Shown piece after piece: positions 8,938 through 21,381 of a stretch of 37,908 nucleotides of DNA (position 1 is the first letter of the stretch; the number at the start of each line of letters is the position of its first letter). The notes beneath the pieces are model-generated. The model had not been told where the DNA came from. It did no database searches and saw nothing but the letters and a program-made list of their open reading frames with translations. The stretch is taken from assembly GCA_937923565.1 (NCBI GenBank), contig CALDTX010000130.1, positions 1 through 37,908 on the forward strand, in the 5' to 3' direction. The translations under genes and the position numbers were made by a program. The DNA is from an uncultured Granulosicoccaceae bacterium. Lineage in GTDB: Bacteria > Pseudomonadota > Gammaproteobacteria > Granulosicoccales > Granulosicoccaceae.

Positions 8938-8976
8938 CAAATTTATATAAACAAAAAAACTTAACTGATTAAATAC

Positions 8977-10083
8977 ATGAAATTCAGTGCACAACGTGAG
9001 CAGCTTCTAACACCACTTCAACATGTCTTTGGTGCTGTAGAGAAAAAGCAAACCAATCCTGTATTGGGTAATGTTCTACTTCAGGCAAGTGATGGTCAGT
9101 TAACCATTACGGCAACCGATACCGAAATAGAGGTTCAGGCAAAGGTCGATCTGCATATCGATGCGTTGGGTGAAGTTACTGTTCCAGCCAGAAAACTGTT
9201 AGACATTTGTAAATACCTCCCAGACACTGCACGAGTTGACTTCGATTCTTCAGCAGACAAAGTCAAATTCAGTTCTGGTCGTAGTCGATTTACTCTGGCT
9301 ACCCTACCCGTTGCTGAATTTCCAATGGTTGAACCGCTGAGCGATGCTCAAATGGTGACACTTACCGCCGAAGAGATGTATCAATGTATTCGCAATACGG
9401 CCTTTTCAATGGCTCAGCAAGATGTTCGGTTTTATTTGAATGGCATGTTGCTGGAAATCAGTACCGAGAAATTAGCCTGTGTCGCTACCGATGGTCATAG
9501 ATTGGCTTATGCACAATGCTGTACCGATGCCAGCCCGGAAACACCAGTTAGGGTCATTATTCCTCGAAAAAGCATTACTGAACTCCAACGACTGCTCTCC
9601 TCTGCAGACGCTGAAGATACGGTGCAACTGGCTATTACACCCCAACACCTGCAAATCTTTATTGGTGACGTACGTTTAACGACCAAGCTCATCGATGGTC
9701 GGTTTCCTGACTACAACCGCGTTATTCCGCTAAATGGCGATAAAGAACTGCTGATCGACTCTGCAACACTGAAACAAGCGCTAACTCGTGCTTCGGTACT
9801 TTCCAATGAAAAATACCGTGGCGTCAGATTAGCGCTGAAATCCGGCGTTTTAACGATTTCAAGCAATAATCCAGATCAAGAAGAAGCCATTGATGAAATA
9901 GAGGTTGAATACACTGGAGAATCTGCTGAAATCGGATTTAACGTTACCTACCTTCTCGATGTGCTGAATACGCTCGAATCCGAAAACGCACGCATATTGC
10001 TCAAAGATGGCAACAGCAGTGCTTTGGTGACGCCTGAACAAAACAGCGATAGCAAGTATGTCGTTATGCCCATGCGTCTGTGA
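8977..10083 (+). CDS. dnaN: DNA polymerase III beta subunit (sliding clamp)
   Basis: 368 residues, close to the family norm of about 366. The protein forms the ring-shaped dimer that tethers polymerase III to DNA and is the docking point for Hda, MutS and other clamp binders. The N-terminus MKFSAQREQLLTPLQHV, the central LACVATDGHRLAYA and the C-terminal YVVMPMRL are hallmark clamp sequences, spread over three repeated clamp domains. The ATG at 8977 has no clear ribosome site. The gene shares a GTGA overlap with recF, so dnaN and recF should be translationally coupled. Confidence 0.98.
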   Translation: MKFSAQREQLLTPLQHVFGAVEKKQTNPVLGNVLLQASDGQLTITATDTEIEVQAKVDLHIDALGEVTVPARKLLDICKYLPDTARVDFDSSADKVKFSSGRSRFTLATLPVAEFPMVEPLSDAQMVTLTAEEMYQCIRNTAFSMAQQDVRFYLNGMLLEISTEKLACVATDGHRLAYAQCCTDASPETPVRVIIPRKSITELQRLLSSADAEDTVQLAITPQHLQIFIGDVRLTTKLIDGRFPDYNRVIPLNGDKELLIDSATLKQALTRASVLSNEKYRGVRLALKSGVLTISSNNPDQEEAIDEIEVEYTGESAEIGFNVTYLLDVLNTLESENARILLKDGNSSALVTPEQNSDSKYVVMPMRL

Positions 10084-11156
10084 TTCTGACCCAACTCGAT
10101 ATTCACGGTGTTCGTAATTTAAACAACGTTCGATTAGAGCCAGAAGCCAGGTTCAATCAAATCGTTGGGCCCAATGGCGCAGGCAAAAGCAGCATCCTGG
10201 AAGCTATTTACTGTCTTTCCGTTGGCCACTCCTACCGCACGCGTAAATCCAAAGAACTGATCACGCATGGCGCAGATGAATACTCCGTAGCCTGTCAGCT
10301 GTGGGATCCCATTGCTGAAAAAGAACATCGTAGTGGACTCAGAAAGCACAAAGACGGCAGCACTGAGCTCAGGCTAAATTACGAAGAAATTCGTAGCATT
10401 GCCGCAATGACCCAATTAATGCCAGTTAAGGCTCTAACTCCAGACAGTCACGAGTTGATTCAGGATGGTCCCAGTGGGCGACGCCAATTTCTGGATTGGG
10501 GTGTGTTCCACGTGGAACAGTCCTTTTTTGAATGCTGGAAACAGTACCGACGCGCTTTAGCTCAAAGAAATCAAGCTTTGAAAGATGTAGCATCTGATGA
10601 TGAAGTTTTCTCCTGGGACGAGTTGCTAGCCAGTACTGGTGAAACTCTGAATACCTTACGTTCCAATTACGTAACTACGCTGGCTGGGTCTGTACAGCAA
10701 ATAATGGAAAACATCGGCGCAATGTTCCACGTGGAACTTCGCTACAAAAGTGGTTGGGCCGACGGCTACACATTGGCTGAAGCGCTAAGCCGAAATCAAT
10801 TTAACTGCCGTCGATTCAAAACAACGACCGCCGGACCACACAGAGCCGAATTACAGATTGAATCGGACGGTAAGTTAGCTAAGCAAGTGCTTTCTAGAGG
10901 TCAGCAAAAACTATTGGTTTACGCCATGCACTTAGCCCAATTAAGTATTTTGAATTCGGTTACTGGGAACAGTGCCATTATCCTTTGCGATGATTTGCCA
11001 TCCGAGTTGGATCAGGTTCAAGCTAATAAAATTCTGGCTCTTTTAGCAACGCTCAATAGCCAGATTTTTCTCACTAGCACCGACAAACAAGCAATCCCGG
11101 ATGCAGGTTACGGTATGTTTTTAATAGACGACGGAGAGGTCAGAAAAGAGGTATAA
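10080..11156 (+). CDS. recF: DNA replication and repair protein RecF
   Basis: 358 residues. RecF is an SMC-like ATPase that loads RecA at gaps with RecO and RecR. Walker A is GPNGAGKS at 30-37. The ABC signature (LSRGQQKLLVYAMHLAQ) and Walker B (AIILCDDLPSELD) are both visible in the C-terminal third. The start is GTG, overlapping the dnaN stop by four bases. Two ParB-type parS palindromes lie inside the coding sequence at 10504 and 10723, where they encode FHVEQ and FHVEL. gyrB follows after 36 bases, the usual order. Confidence 0.97.
   Translation: MILTQLDIHGVRNLNNVRLEPEARFNQIVGPNGAGKSSILEAIYCLSVGHSYRTRKSKELITHGADEYSVACQLWDPIAEKEHRSGLRKHKDGSTELRLNYEEIRSIAAMTQLMPVKALTPDSHELIQDGPSGRRQFLDWGVFHVEQSFFECWKQYRRALAQRNQALKDVASDDEVFSWDELLASTGETLNTLRSNYVTTLAGSVQQIMENIGAMFHVELRYKSGWADGYTLAEALSRNQFNCRRFKTTTAGPHRAELQIESDGKLAKQVLSRGQQKLLVYAMHLAQLSILNSVTGNSAIILCDDLPSELDQVQANKILALLATLNSQIFLTSTDKQAIPDAGYGMFLIDDGEVRKEV
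10504..10519. promoter_or_regulatory. parS: parS centromere site 1 (inside recF)
   Basis: TGTTCCACGTGGAACA is a perfect 16-base palindrome. It matches the parS sequence known for gammaproteobacterial ParB proteins such as those of Pseudomonas. Location about 1.6 kb from the putative oriC fits parS placement. parA/parB are not in the window. Confidence 0.85.
10723..10738. promoter_or_regulatory. parS: parS centromere site 2 (inside recF)
   Basis: TGTTCCACGTGGAACT has a perfect 14-base palindromic core and differs from the first site only in the last base. It lies 219 bases downstream of the first site and in a different codon context, so the match is not due to a duplicated stretch of protein. 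Confidence 0.82.
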
Positions 11157-11183
11157 TTCGGGGGTTAAGGTAAGCGGAAATGA

Positions 11184-13613
<2,430 letters not shown>

Positions 13614-13640
13614 CATCTAGCTTGTAGCTTTAGTAAAACT

Positions 13641-13671
13641 GCAATTGCGCCAAAGCGCTTGGCGTAATTGC
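13641..13671 (+). terminator. Hairpin downstream of gyrB
   Basis: GCAATTGCGCCA pairs with TGGCGTAATTGC (12 bp, one G-U) around a 7-base loop, 28 bases after the gyrB stop. No strong T-run follows, so it is an imperfect intrinsic terminator or a processing hairpin. Confidence 0.5.
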
Positions 13672-13823
13672 ATACTTGTTGCATCGCTGAAACCGAAGTT
13701 CTATAGCCAAACGTTGCCGCTGGAACTTATTCAATAATTGTTGGAATATGTTCAGGCTTTTGCTGTAAGTTTCAACGATTAAACTCTTATTTATCAATAG
13801 CTTATATATTTAATAACGCCTGT

Positions 13824-15857
13824 ATGAATAATGCGATAGTGGTTAACCGACCCAACTTTAACGCCATCGATGTTGCCAAGATTGCCGACCAGCTCGACGA
13901 GCATCTAAAAAACTGCAAGCAGGTGGTAGATGCCGTATCTCAAATACAGCAACCTACCTGGGATACGCTAATAAGCCCACAAGAAGATGCGCACAACGCG
14001 TTGTCTTTATTTTGGTCGCCGATATCGCATTTAAATTCGGTGATGAATAGCGATGAACTAAGAGATGTGTATAACGCCTGTTTGCCAAAACTCAGTGCCT
14101 ATTACACTGAGATGGGGCAAAACGAAAAGCTCTATGAAGCAACCAAATCTTTACGAAACAGCGATCACTATAACTCGCTGACGGTTGCCCAAAAGAAGGC
14201 AATTGATAACAGCATTCGAGACTTCGAATTGGGTGGCGTTTCGCTCAGCGAGACCGATAAAGTTCGATACACAGATATTGCCCAAGCTTTATCAAAACTG
14301 AAAACCCAATTTTCCGATAACGTGCTGGATGCAACCAATGCCTGGCAACTTCACATTGAATCTATTGACAGGCTTAAAGGGTTACCCGAATCTGCAATAG
14401 CGGCTGCAAAACAACGCGCAACTGAAAAAGAGCTGAGTGGTTGGCAACTCAATTTGGAATTTCCTGTGTATTACGCTGTGCTTACTTTTGCTGAAGACCG
14501 ATCTCTCAGAGAGGAGCTTTATCGCGCTTACAATTCTCGCGCATCAGATCAAGGCCCGGATGCAGGCAAATTCGATAACAGCGACATCATGGAACAAATA
14601 CTCAAACTGCGTGCTGAAAGAGCAGAGTTGTTAGGGTTCGATAACTATGCGGAGCTATCGGTGGTACCCAAAATGGTGGAATCCTCACAACAAGTTATCG
14701 ACTTTCTTGTTGACTTGGCAGAACGATCCGTACCTGTTGCCAAAAAAGAATATGCTGAGCTAGAAGCCTTTGCAGAAAAGGAATTAGGCATTAATGATCT
14801 GCAAGTTTGGGATGTTTCGTTTGTTAGCGACAAGCTAAAGCAGGCACAGTTTGATATTTCCGACGAAGATCTAAAACCTTATTTCCCAGCAACCAAAGCC
14901 ATACCCGGCATGTTTGCCGTTGTCGGTAAGCTATTTGGTATGAGCATTCAGCAGGTTAATGATGTCGATGTTTACCATGATGACGTGCAGTGTTATGAAA
15001 TTCGCGACTCAAACCAGCAGTTACGTGGTCAGTTTTACTTAGATAACTTTGCACGAGCGCATAAACGTGGTGGCGCTTGGATGGATGTTTGTGCAACCAG
15101 AATGGAAATAGAGCAGGGCATACAACTGCCCATTGCTTACTTAACTTGTAACCTTACACCGCCTGTGGGTGATGACCCAGCGCTGCTAACCCACATGGAA
15201 GTGACCACCTTGTTCCACGAGTTTGGTCATGGCTTACACCACATGCTAACGCAAATAAATACTGGCGATGTATCGGGTATAAACGGTGTGGAGTGGGATG
15301 CGGTTGAGCTACCCAGTCAGTTTCTTGAAAACTGGTGTTGGGAAAGAGAGTCGCTGGATATGATCAGCGGCCATTATCAAACCGGTGAAAGTATTCCGGA
15401 CGCCATGTTGAATAAACTAAGGGATGCCCGTAATTTTCAAAGCGCGATGCAAATGGTTCGACAACTGGAATTTGCGTTGTTCGACATGCGTATTCATAGA
15501 GAGACTACCAGCCATAACACAGTTGATTTGTCGACAGTACTGGCTGAAGTTCGACAACAAGTCGCAGTTTTACCTCACCCGGATTGGTCTCGGTTTGCAC
15601 ATGCCTTTTCGCATATCTTTTCCGGTGGCTATAGCGCAGGCTACTTTAGCTACAAATGGGCAGAAGTACTTTCTGCCGATGCGTTCTCTCGTTTTGAAGA
15701 AGAGGGTATTTTTAGCGAAGCCGCGGGTCAATCCTTTTTACATGAAGTGTTGGAAATGGGTGGCTCCAGAAACGCAATGGAATCGTTTGTGGCCTTTAGA
15801 GGGCGCGAACCCAATGCCGACGCCTTACTCAGACACTCAGGTTTAGTTGCTGCCTGA
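13824..15857 (+). CDS. prlC: M3-family zinc oligopeptidase (oligopeptidase A type)
   Basis: 677 residues, matching oligopeptidase A (about 680). The enzyme cleaves short cytoplasmic peptides, including degraded signal peptides. The zinc motif HEFGH is at 465-469. The third ligand is probably E495 in [14 protein letters not shown], and the downstream [23 protein letters not shown] is a strongly conserved M3 block. The ATG at 13824 gives a normal N-terminus. The next gene, ubiD, overlaps its 3' end if it starts at TTG 15847. The M3 assignment is certain; the exact name prlC is likely, as dipeptidyl carboxypeptidase Dcp is a less likely alternative. Confidence 0.93.
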   Translation: MNNAIVVNRPNFNAIDVAKIADQLDEHLKNCKQVVDAVSQIQQPTWDTLISPQEDAHNALSLFWSPISHLNSVMNSDELRDVYNACLPKLSAYYTEMGQNEKLYEATKSLRNSDHYNSLTVAQKKAIDNSIRDFELGGVSLSETDKVRYTDIAQALSKLKTQFSDNVLDATNAWQLHIESIDRLKGLPESAIAAAKQRATEKELSGWQLNLEFPVYYAVLTFAEDRSLREELYRAYNSRASDQGPDAGKFDNSDIMEQILKLRAERAELLGFDNYAELSVVPKMVESSQQVIDFLVDLAERSVPVAKKEYAELEAFAEKELGINDLQVWDVSFVSDKLKQAQFDISDEDLKPYFPATKAIPGMFAVVGKLFGMSIQQVNDVDVYHDDVQCYEIRDSNQQLRGQFYLDNFARAHKRGGAWMDVCATRMEIEQGIQLPIAYLTCNLTPPVGDDPALLTHMEVTTLFHEFGHGLHHMLTQINTGDVSGINGVEWDAVELPSQFLENWCWERESLDMISGHYQTGESIPDAMLNKLRDARNFQSAMQMVRQLEFALFDMRIHRETTSHNTVDLSTVLAEVRQQVAVLPHPDWSRFAHAFSHIFSGGYSAGYFSYKWAEVLSADAFSRFEEEGIFSEAAGQSFLHEVLEMGGSRNAMESFVAFRGREPNADALLRHSGLVAA

Positions 15858-17343
15858 TTTTTCAAAACCAGAGATTGCTAATTCAGTGCACTACAGCGAC
15901 TTAAGAGAATTTATTCAGGGCCTCGAAGATAAAGGTGAGCTTAAACGTATCAGTACACCGGTTGATCCGAATCTTGAAATAACCGAAATTTGTGATCGTA
16001 CATTACGTGCTGGTGGTCCGGCGTTGTTGTTTGAAAACCCCATTGGATCCGATATCCCTTTACTTGGTAATTTGTTTGGTACCCCTGAGCGCGTTGCTTA
16101 CGGCATGGGCGAGCAAAGCATCGAAGCGCTGCGCGAAGTGGGTAAACTGCTCGCTTTTTTAAAAGAGCCTGACCCACCAAAAGGTTTTAAAGACGCTTGG
16201 AAAACGCTGCCAATATTCAAAAAAGTGTTGGATATGGCCCCAAAGACGACCAAAAAAGCGGTTTGTCGGGAGATCACCTGGCCCGAGGTTGATCTGTCTA
16301 AACTTCCCATACAAACCTGTTGGCCTGGCGATGCCGGGCCGCTGATTACCTGGGGCTTGGTTATTACCAAAGGTCCAACTAAATCCCGCCAAAACATGGG
16401 TATTTACAGGCAGCAAGTTATTGCGCCAAATAAAGTAATCATGCGTTGGTTAAGCCATCGAGGCGGCGCACTGGACTACCAGGAATGGCAGAAGGAGAAG
16501 CCTGGTGAGCCCTTTCCAATAACCGTTATTCTCGGCGCCGACCCTGCCACCATTTTAGCGGCTGTAACACCGATCCCCGATACATTGTCTGAACACGCGT
16601 TCGCAGGCTTATTGCGGGGTCAGCGCACGTTGCTCACCAAAGCGGAACTGTCTGACTTACAAATTCCTGCCTCGGCAGAGTTTGTATTGGAAGGCTATCT
16701 AAACCCTGGCGAAGAAGCGGTAGAAGGGCCATTTGGTGATCACACTGGTTATTACAACGAAACTGATACGTTCCCGGTGTTTACCATTGAGCACGTTACC
16801 CAACGTAAAGACGCCATTTATCATTCAACCTATACTGGGCGACCACCGGATGAGCCTGCCATATTAGGCGTGGCTTTGAATGAAGTTTTTGTCCCGATAC
16901 TGCAAAAGCAGTTCCCAGAGATTACTGATTTTTATTTACCGCCTGAAGGTTGTTCTTACCGATTGGCTGTTGTGAGTATAAAAAAGCAATACCCGGGTCA
17001 TGCTAAACGAGTCATGTTAGGGATATGGTCTTTTCTTCGACAGTTCATGTACACAAAATTTGTGATTATTGTCGACGATGATGTCGATGTGCGTAGTTGG
17101 GAAGACGTTATCTGGGCGATTACAACACGAATGGACCCAACCCGCGACACAACGCTGATTGATAACACACCAATCGACTATCTCGACTTTGCCTCTCCGG
17201 TATCCGGCTTAGGCAGCAAGATGGGTATGGATGCAACGAATAAGCTACCTGGAGAAACCACACGTGAGTGGGGCACAACGATTACTATGACCGACGCTGT
17301 TAAAGAGCGTGTGGATGATATTTGGGATGAGCTTGGGTTGTAG
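15847..17343 (+). CDS. ubiD: 3-octaprenyl-4-hydroxybenzoate carboxy-lyase UbiD
   Basis: 498 residues, near the E. coli length of 497. It removes the carboxyl group in ubiquinone synthesis using prenylated FMN made by UbiX. Hallmarks are [83 protein letters not shown] and [13 protein letters not shown]. The TTG start at 15847 has CAGG five bases upstream and overlaps the peptidase stop by 11 bases. GTG at 15886 (giving VHYSDLREF) would resemble shorter homologs but lacks a ribosome site, so the start is uncertain. It converges on hemD with only four bases between stops. Confidence 0.96.
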   Translation: MLPDFSKPEIANSVHYSDLREFIQGLEDKGELKRISTPVDPNLEITEICDRTLRAGGPALLFENPIGSDIPLLGNLFGTPERVAYGMGEQSIEALREVGKLLAFLKEPDPPKGFKDAWKTLPIFKKVLDMAPKTTKKAVCREITWPEVDLSKLPIQTCWPGDAGPLITWGLVITKGPTKSRQNMGIYRQQVIAPNKVIMRWLSHRGGALDYQEWQKEKPGEPFPITVILGADPATILAAVTPIPDTLSEHAFAGLLRGQRTLLTKAELSDLQIPASAEFVLEGYLNPGEEAVEGPFGDHTGYYNETDTFPVFTIEHVTQRKDAIYHSTYTGRPPDEPAILGVALNEVFVPILQKQFPEITDFYLPPEGCSYRLAVVSIKKQYPGHAKRVMLGIWSFLRQFMYTKFVIIVDDDVDVRSWEDVIWAITTRMDPTRDTTLIDNTPIDYLDFASPVSGLGSKMGMDATNKLPGETTREWGTTITMTDAVKERVDDIWDELGL

Positions 17344-17361
17344 CAATTTAACTGTTGCTAC
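17340..17361. terminator. Hairpin across the ubiD/hemD convergent stops
   Basis: GTAGCAA (17340-17346) and TTGCTAC (17355-17361) form a 7-bp stem with an 8-base loop spanning both stop codons. This could serve both converging transcripts. There is no long T-run on either strand, so the call is weak. Confidence 0.35.
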
Positions 17362-18136
17362 GCCATTGCTGTAGCGCGGCTAGCTGTCCTTCATCACCAG
17401 GTGGGTTAGCAACAATTGCCGGTAGTTCAAAGTCCAAGCGCTCTGCCAGTTGCGCACAGCGGTTGCTGTTAACAACCAAAGGTAGCTGCCTGATCACGTC
17501 CGCATACTCTGGGCCAGCAATATTGACAAGGTTGCGTAAAACATCGTCACTGGTCACACTGATAATATCGGGTGGTTCCTCCAGAAAAACCTTTAACCGT
17601 TGCGCATCGCTGATGGCGGGTAAAACACGTTTATAAACCGCTTTAACGACAACATTACAACCTTGTTCAAGCAAGTAAGTTTCAACCACATCGCGTCCAC
17701 CTTTGCCTGTAATAATTAGCGCAGTAGCCGGTAAGGGTTGGTTTTTCATCCAGGTAACAAATGCCTCACTGTTATAGGGCGCAATGGGTGGGTGAGACGT
17801 TTTTTGTTGAAGCTTGGACAACATTCTTGTGGTTGCTCGTCCTACTGCACACACCATTTTTTCTGAGCTATCGGCCCATGGAAAAGGCACGATGTTATGC
17901 GCAAACTCAACTGCGTTCCTACTGGTGAAAAAGATCAGCTTAGCTTGTTTTATATCCTGAGCTGTTAAATCGCTGCTTTCAGGCAGTATGTCCATGCAGG
18001 GTAAACTTTGCGGTTCGAAGCCTGCCTGTTTGCAGTGATCAATAAACTCCGCTTGCTGGTGCTTTGGCCGCGTTATTAATACGCGAGGTTTGCTGTTGTG
18101 TTCGTCTGTTCGATTATTGTTTACCGCACCGGACAT
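17348..18136 (-). CDS. hemD: Uroporphyrinogen-III synthase
   Basis: 262 residues, typical of HemD (about 250). It cyclises hydroxymethylbilane with inversion of ring D in the haem/sirohaem pathway. HemD sequences are poorly conserved, but PRVLITRPKHQQAEF, the stretch LIFFTSRNAVEFA, CAVGRATTRML, ALIITGKGGRDVVETYL and DIISVTSDDVLRNLV fit the family's two-domain pattern. The ATG is two bases beyond the hemC stop (TAA-TT-ATG), so the pair is translated as one operon. hemX/hemY, which often follow, are absent: ubiD converges immediately. Confidence 0.92.
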   Translation of the reverse strand: MSGAVNNNRTDEHNSKPRVLITRPKHQQAEFIDHCKQAGFEPQSLPCMDILPESSDLTAQDIKQAKLIFFTSRNAVEFAHNIVPFPWADSSEKMVCAVGRATTRMLSKLQQKTSHPPIAPYNSEAFVTWMKNQPLPATALIITGKGGRDVVETYLLEQGCNVVVKAVYKRVLPAISDAQRLKVFLEEPPDIISVTSDDVLRNLVNIAGPEYADVIRQLPLVVNSNRCAQLAERLDFELPAIVANPPGDEGQLAALQQWRSNS

Positions 18137-18138
18137 AA

Positions 18139-19074
18139 TTAGCTTTGCAGAACCGCTTCTGCATCGTCGAGTAATTTTCGAGCGCCGCTTTTTAGCAAGG
18201 CTTGGGCTACTGATACACCTAAAGCTTCGGCGTCGGACTGCGGTGCGGTTTCGCAGTGTTCCAGCAGCTGGCTACCGTCGTGCGCGATTACTCTACCGGT
18301 TAGTGTGATGTCGTTGTTCTGTAAGGTTGCGTAACCTGCAATTGGGGCTGAGCAACCGCCGTGAAGTTCAGCGCACATAGCGCGTTCAGCTTGCATCTGT
18401 ATAAGCGAGGGATCGTGATTAAGCGACGACAGTAATGCTTGCATACCTTCATCTTTGTTTCTTGTCTCGACTCCAATAATGCCCTGAGTGACCGCTGGTA
18501 AGCAAATAGATTCTGAAATGATTTCGGTAATTCTGTCTTGAATGCCTAGCCGTTCAAGCCCGGCACAGGCTAACAAGGTGGCATCAAACTCGCCGGAATC
18601 GAGTTTGCTAAGGCGAGTGCCAACGTTGCCACGAAGCTGTTTTATCTGAAAATTCGGATTTTTTGCCAACAGCTGAGCAGCCCGTCGCGGGCTACAGGTT
18701 CCGATGACGGCGTTTTGAGGTAAAGCATCCAGAGATCCATACTTCGGCGCAATTAAGGCATCGAACGGGGTTTCTCTAGCCAGAACCGCATGAATGCCTA
18801 AACCCTCGGGCATGATCGCTGGTACATCTTTCATGGAGTGTACGGCGATATCCGCTTCCTCGTTGTAAAGGGCAGACTCCAGTTCTTTAATAAACAAGCC
18901 TTTACCGCCAATCTTAGCCAAGGCCACGGTTTGCACCCGATCGCCTTTTGTGCTGATGGGAACGAGTTCAAATTGTTCGTTTGGGTGAGCGGCGGTGAGT
19001 AAACGCTGCACCTCTTTTGCCTGCCACAATGCCAGCGGGCTTTGTCGTGTGGCTATTCGGATTGGATTGGTCAT
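18139..19074 (-). CDS. hemC: Hydroxymethylbilane synthase (porphobilinogen deaminase)
   Basis: 311 residues, normal length. It links four porphobilinogens into hydroxymethylbilane. Motifs: IRIATRQSPLALWQA at the start, SMKDVPAIMPEGL, IGTCSPRRAAQLL, QLRGNVGTRLSKLD, and GGCSAPIAGYA with the dipyrromethane-carrying cysteine at C241 (C242 in E. coli). It is first in the hemC-hemD operon and divergent from argH, with 69 bases between start codons. I found no convincing -35/-10 pair in that short gap. Confidence 0.98.
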   Translation of the reverse strand: MTNPIRIATRQSPLALWQAKEVQRLLTAAHPNEQFELVPISTKGDRVQTVALAKIGGKGLFIKELESALYNEEADIAVHSMKDVPAIMPEGLGIHAVLARETPFDALIAPKYGSLDALPQNAVIGTCSPRRAAQLLAKNPNFQIKQLRGNVGTRLSKLDSGEFDATLLACAGLERLGIQDRITEIISESICLPAVTQGIIGVETRNKDEGMQALLSSLNHDPSLIQMQAERAMCAELHGGCSAPIAGYATLQNNDITLTGRVIAHDGSQLLEHCETAPQSDAEALGVSVAQALLKSGARKLLDDAEAVLQS

Positions 19075-19143
19075 GAATCGGTTTAGAGCTATTAAAGCTT
19101 GTTAGTATACGGTGTTCACGCTACAAACTAGAGTAAATAGACC

Positions 19144-20574
19144 ATGTCAACAACTGGAAAATCAGCTTCTTCACACACTGACGGTGAACAAAAGCTGTGG
19201 GGTGGCCGGTTTGACGAAAATACCGATGCGTTTGTTGAAGCCTTTACCGCATCTGTACTTTTTGATCAGCGCATGTACAAACAGGATATTGCCGGGTCCA
19301 AAGCGCATGCCACTATGCTGAGCAAAGTGGGTGTGTTATCTCAAGAAGATGTCAACCTCATTCACGGTGGTTTGGATAAAATTGAACGGAGCATCGAAGC
19401 CGGTGAGTTTGAATGGTCGGTAGCGCGTGAAGACGTTCACATGAACATTGAGGCGGCACTTACACAGCATATTGGTGATGCCGGCAAGCGATTGCACACC
19501 GGGCGTTCCCGTAACGATCAGGTAGCCACTGATATTCGATTATATCTGCGCATGGTTTGTGATCAGGCCGCTGCCGAATTGCAGCGTTTAATGGAAGGCT
19601 TGTTAAGTTTGGCGCAGCGCAATGCCAGTACCATCATGCCAGGGTTTACGCATTTACAAACAGCCCAACCAGTTACTTTTGGCCATCACTTAATGGCCTG
19701 GTTCGAAATGCTTCTGCGCGACCTGGACAGACTATCCGATACCCGTAAACGTTTAAATCAAATGCCATTGGGCGCAGCCGCATTGGCCGGCACTTCGTAT
19801 CCGATTGACAGAAACATCAGCAAAGATATTCTCGGTTTCGATGGTGTTTGCGAGAACTCTCTTGATGCGGTTAGCGATCGTGACTTTGCGATCGAGTTTT
19901 GCTCTTGCACTGCTATTTGCTTAATGCATTTATCCAGAATGTCAGAGGAATTAGTGCTTTGGACGTCAGCGCAATTTAACTTTATAGAATTACCCGATCG
20001 GTTTTGCACGGGTTCATCGATCATGCCGCAAAAGAAAAATCCGGATGTACCAGAACTGGTGCGGGGCAAGAGTGGTAGAACGTTTGGCAATTTGATTTCC
20101 CTGCTAACGCTGATGAAAGGGCAACCCTTGGCTTATAACAAAGATAACCAGGAAGACAAAGAACCCTTGTTCGATTCTGCCGACACGTTGCTGGGTTGTT
20201 TGCGCGCTTTCGCTGACATGGTGCCTGCTATCAACGCGAATACCGATGCTATGCGCGATGCTGCGGCGAAAGGGTTTTCTACAGCAACCGACCTAGCAGA
20301 TTATTTAGTGGGTAAAGGGTTAGCTTTTCGCGATGCGCATGAAGTGGTTGGTTTAGCTGTTAGGCACGGTGTGGAAAACAATCTGGATTTGGCTGAGATG
20401 GATTTAACAACGCTGCAATCATTTAGCGAAATTATTGGTGATGATGTTTTTGATGTGTTAACGCTTGAAGGTTCAGTAACAAGTCGGAATCATGTGGGCG
20501 GCACTGCACCGGCACAGGTTGAGGCCGCGATAGAGCGAGCGCGTATCCGTATGCAAGCCGTTTACATAAGTTAG
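19144..20574 (+). CDS. argH: Argininosuccinate lyase
   Basis: 476 residues, slightly longer than E. coli ArgH (457) because of a 16-residue polar N-terminal extension before LWGGRF. It splits argininosuccinate into arginine and fumarate. Family signatures are [28 protein letters not shown] and [12 protein letters not shown], the last holding the catalytic serine region near S291. The divergent arrangement with hemC-hemD is common in Gammaproteobacteria. It converges with the carboxylesterase gene. Confidence 0.97.
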   Translation: MSTTGKSASSHTDGEQKLWGGRFDENTDAFVEAFTASVLFDQRMYKQDIAGSKAHATMLSKVGVLSQEDVNLIHGGLDKIERSIEAGEFEWSVAREDVHMNIEAALTQHIGDAGKRLHTGRSRNDQVATDIRLYLRMVCDQAAAELQRLMEGLLSLAQRNASTIMPGFTHLQTAQPVTFGHHLMAWFEMLLRDLDRLSDTRKRLNQMPLGAAALAGTSYPIDRNISKDILGFDGVCENSLDAVSDRDFAIEFCSCTAICLMHLSRMSEELVLWTSAQFNFIELPDRFCTGSSIMPQKKNPDVPELVRGKSGRTFGNLISLLTLMKGQPLAYNKDNQEDKEPLFDSADTLLGCLRAFADMVPAINANTDAMRDAAAKGFSTATDLADYLVGKGLAFRDAHEVVGLAVRHGVENNLDLAEMDLTTLQSFSEIIGDDVFDVLTLEGSVTSRNHVGGTAPAQVEAAIERARIRMQAVYIS

Positions 20575-20598
20575 TCGTTAGTTAAAGTTAGCGCGTGT

Positions 20599-20626
20599 TC
20601 AAACGGCTGTAATCAAACGGCTGTAA
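20599..20626. repeat. Perfect 14-base tandem duplication between argH and the esterase
   Basis: TCAAACGGCTGTAA occurs twice head to tail in the 54-base gap between two converging genes, ending two bases before the esterase stop. It looks like a recent slippage or duplication event; no function is evident. Confidence 0.75.
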
Positions 20627-20628
20627 AA

Positions 20629-21306
20629 TTACATACCAAATAAACGTTTGAACCACACGGCCATGTCGACGACTTCATCGGCACTGACACTGTGCGCCAT
20701 ATCGTAGCTATTCCATTCAAGAGCTGCGCCTCTGGCAAGCAGTGCATCGCGAGATCGCTCGGCCACAGCTATTTGTATAACATCGTCGAATTTTCCATGT
20801 GCCATGAAAATGGGTAGCGTTAGTTTGTCTTCACCAATTTGTTCCACAGCTTCTGGATACATGGGCAAATAGGTGCTGAGCGCCAAGATGCCAGCTAGCT
20901 TATGGTGTGATGTTAAACCCGCTTGTAAGGCAACAGCCCCGCCTTGTGAAAAACCAGCCAGTACGATATTTTCCGCGGCGATGCCACGTTGGATTTCGTT
21001 TTCGATGAGTTCGTTAACCGCACCCACTGACTCCAAAATGCCCGCGTCGTCTTGTTCGCGAGAGTTGAAATCCAGAGAGGTGATGTCGAACCAGGCACGC
21101 ATGGTGGCACCGGCATTGATGGTTATGGATTTCAACGGCGCGTGCGGGAAAATGAACCTGACACCAGGGCGGTTTAACAACTTGAGCTCAGGCACAATAG
21201 GTTCGAAATCGTGGCCACTAGCGCCGAGTCCGTGTAGCCAGATTACCGAATACTCAACCCCTTCCGAGCTTTCAATTTCAATGCATTCGAGTAACTTATT
21301 GGTCAT
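20629..21306 (-). CDS. Phospholipase/carboxylesterase family alpha/beta hydrolase
   Basis: 225 residues, a complete small serine hydrolase. HGLGASGHDF forms the oxyanion region, GFSQGG gives nucleophile S120, D174 lies in HGKFDDVI and H205 in YDMAHSV, completing the triad. The family includes acyl-protein thioesterase-like enzymes and carboxylesterase EstB of Pseudomonas; cytoplasmic, no signal peptide. The natural substrate is unknown. It is divergent from lptM with 75 bases between start codons. Confidence 0.9.
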   Translation of the reverse strand: MTNKLLECIEIESSEGVEYSVIWLHGLGASGHDFEPIVPELKLLNRPGVRFIFPHAPLKSITINAGATMRAWFDITSLDFNSREQDDAGILESVGAVNELIENEIQRGIAAENIVLAGFSQGGAVALQAGLTSHHKLAGILALSTYLPMYPEAVEQIGEDKLTLPIFMAHGKFDDVIQIAVAERSRDALLARGAALEWNSYDMAHSVSADEVVDMAVWFKRLFGM

Positions 21307-21381
21307 CTTTGTGTGGCCTTTGCTGAGCGCTGCTGTTTGAACGAGTATACTCCAATCATTGATAAGCGAGTTTGTTAGCTC

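Larger units (their letters stand above)
8739..8976. other. Putative oriC between dnaA and dnaN
   Basis: 238 bases with no gene. The left third holds a cluster of DnaA boxes on both strands (8754-8830). The right part, from about 8840 to 8976, is extremely AT-rich (for example TTGATATATTTATATTTTATTG) and fits a DNA unwinding element. A run of TA-starting triplets lies at 8923-8937. Boxes next to an AT-rich stretch in the dnaA-dnaN gap match origins described in Pseudomonas and Bacillus. It also must contain the dnaN promoter. Confidence 0.8.
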
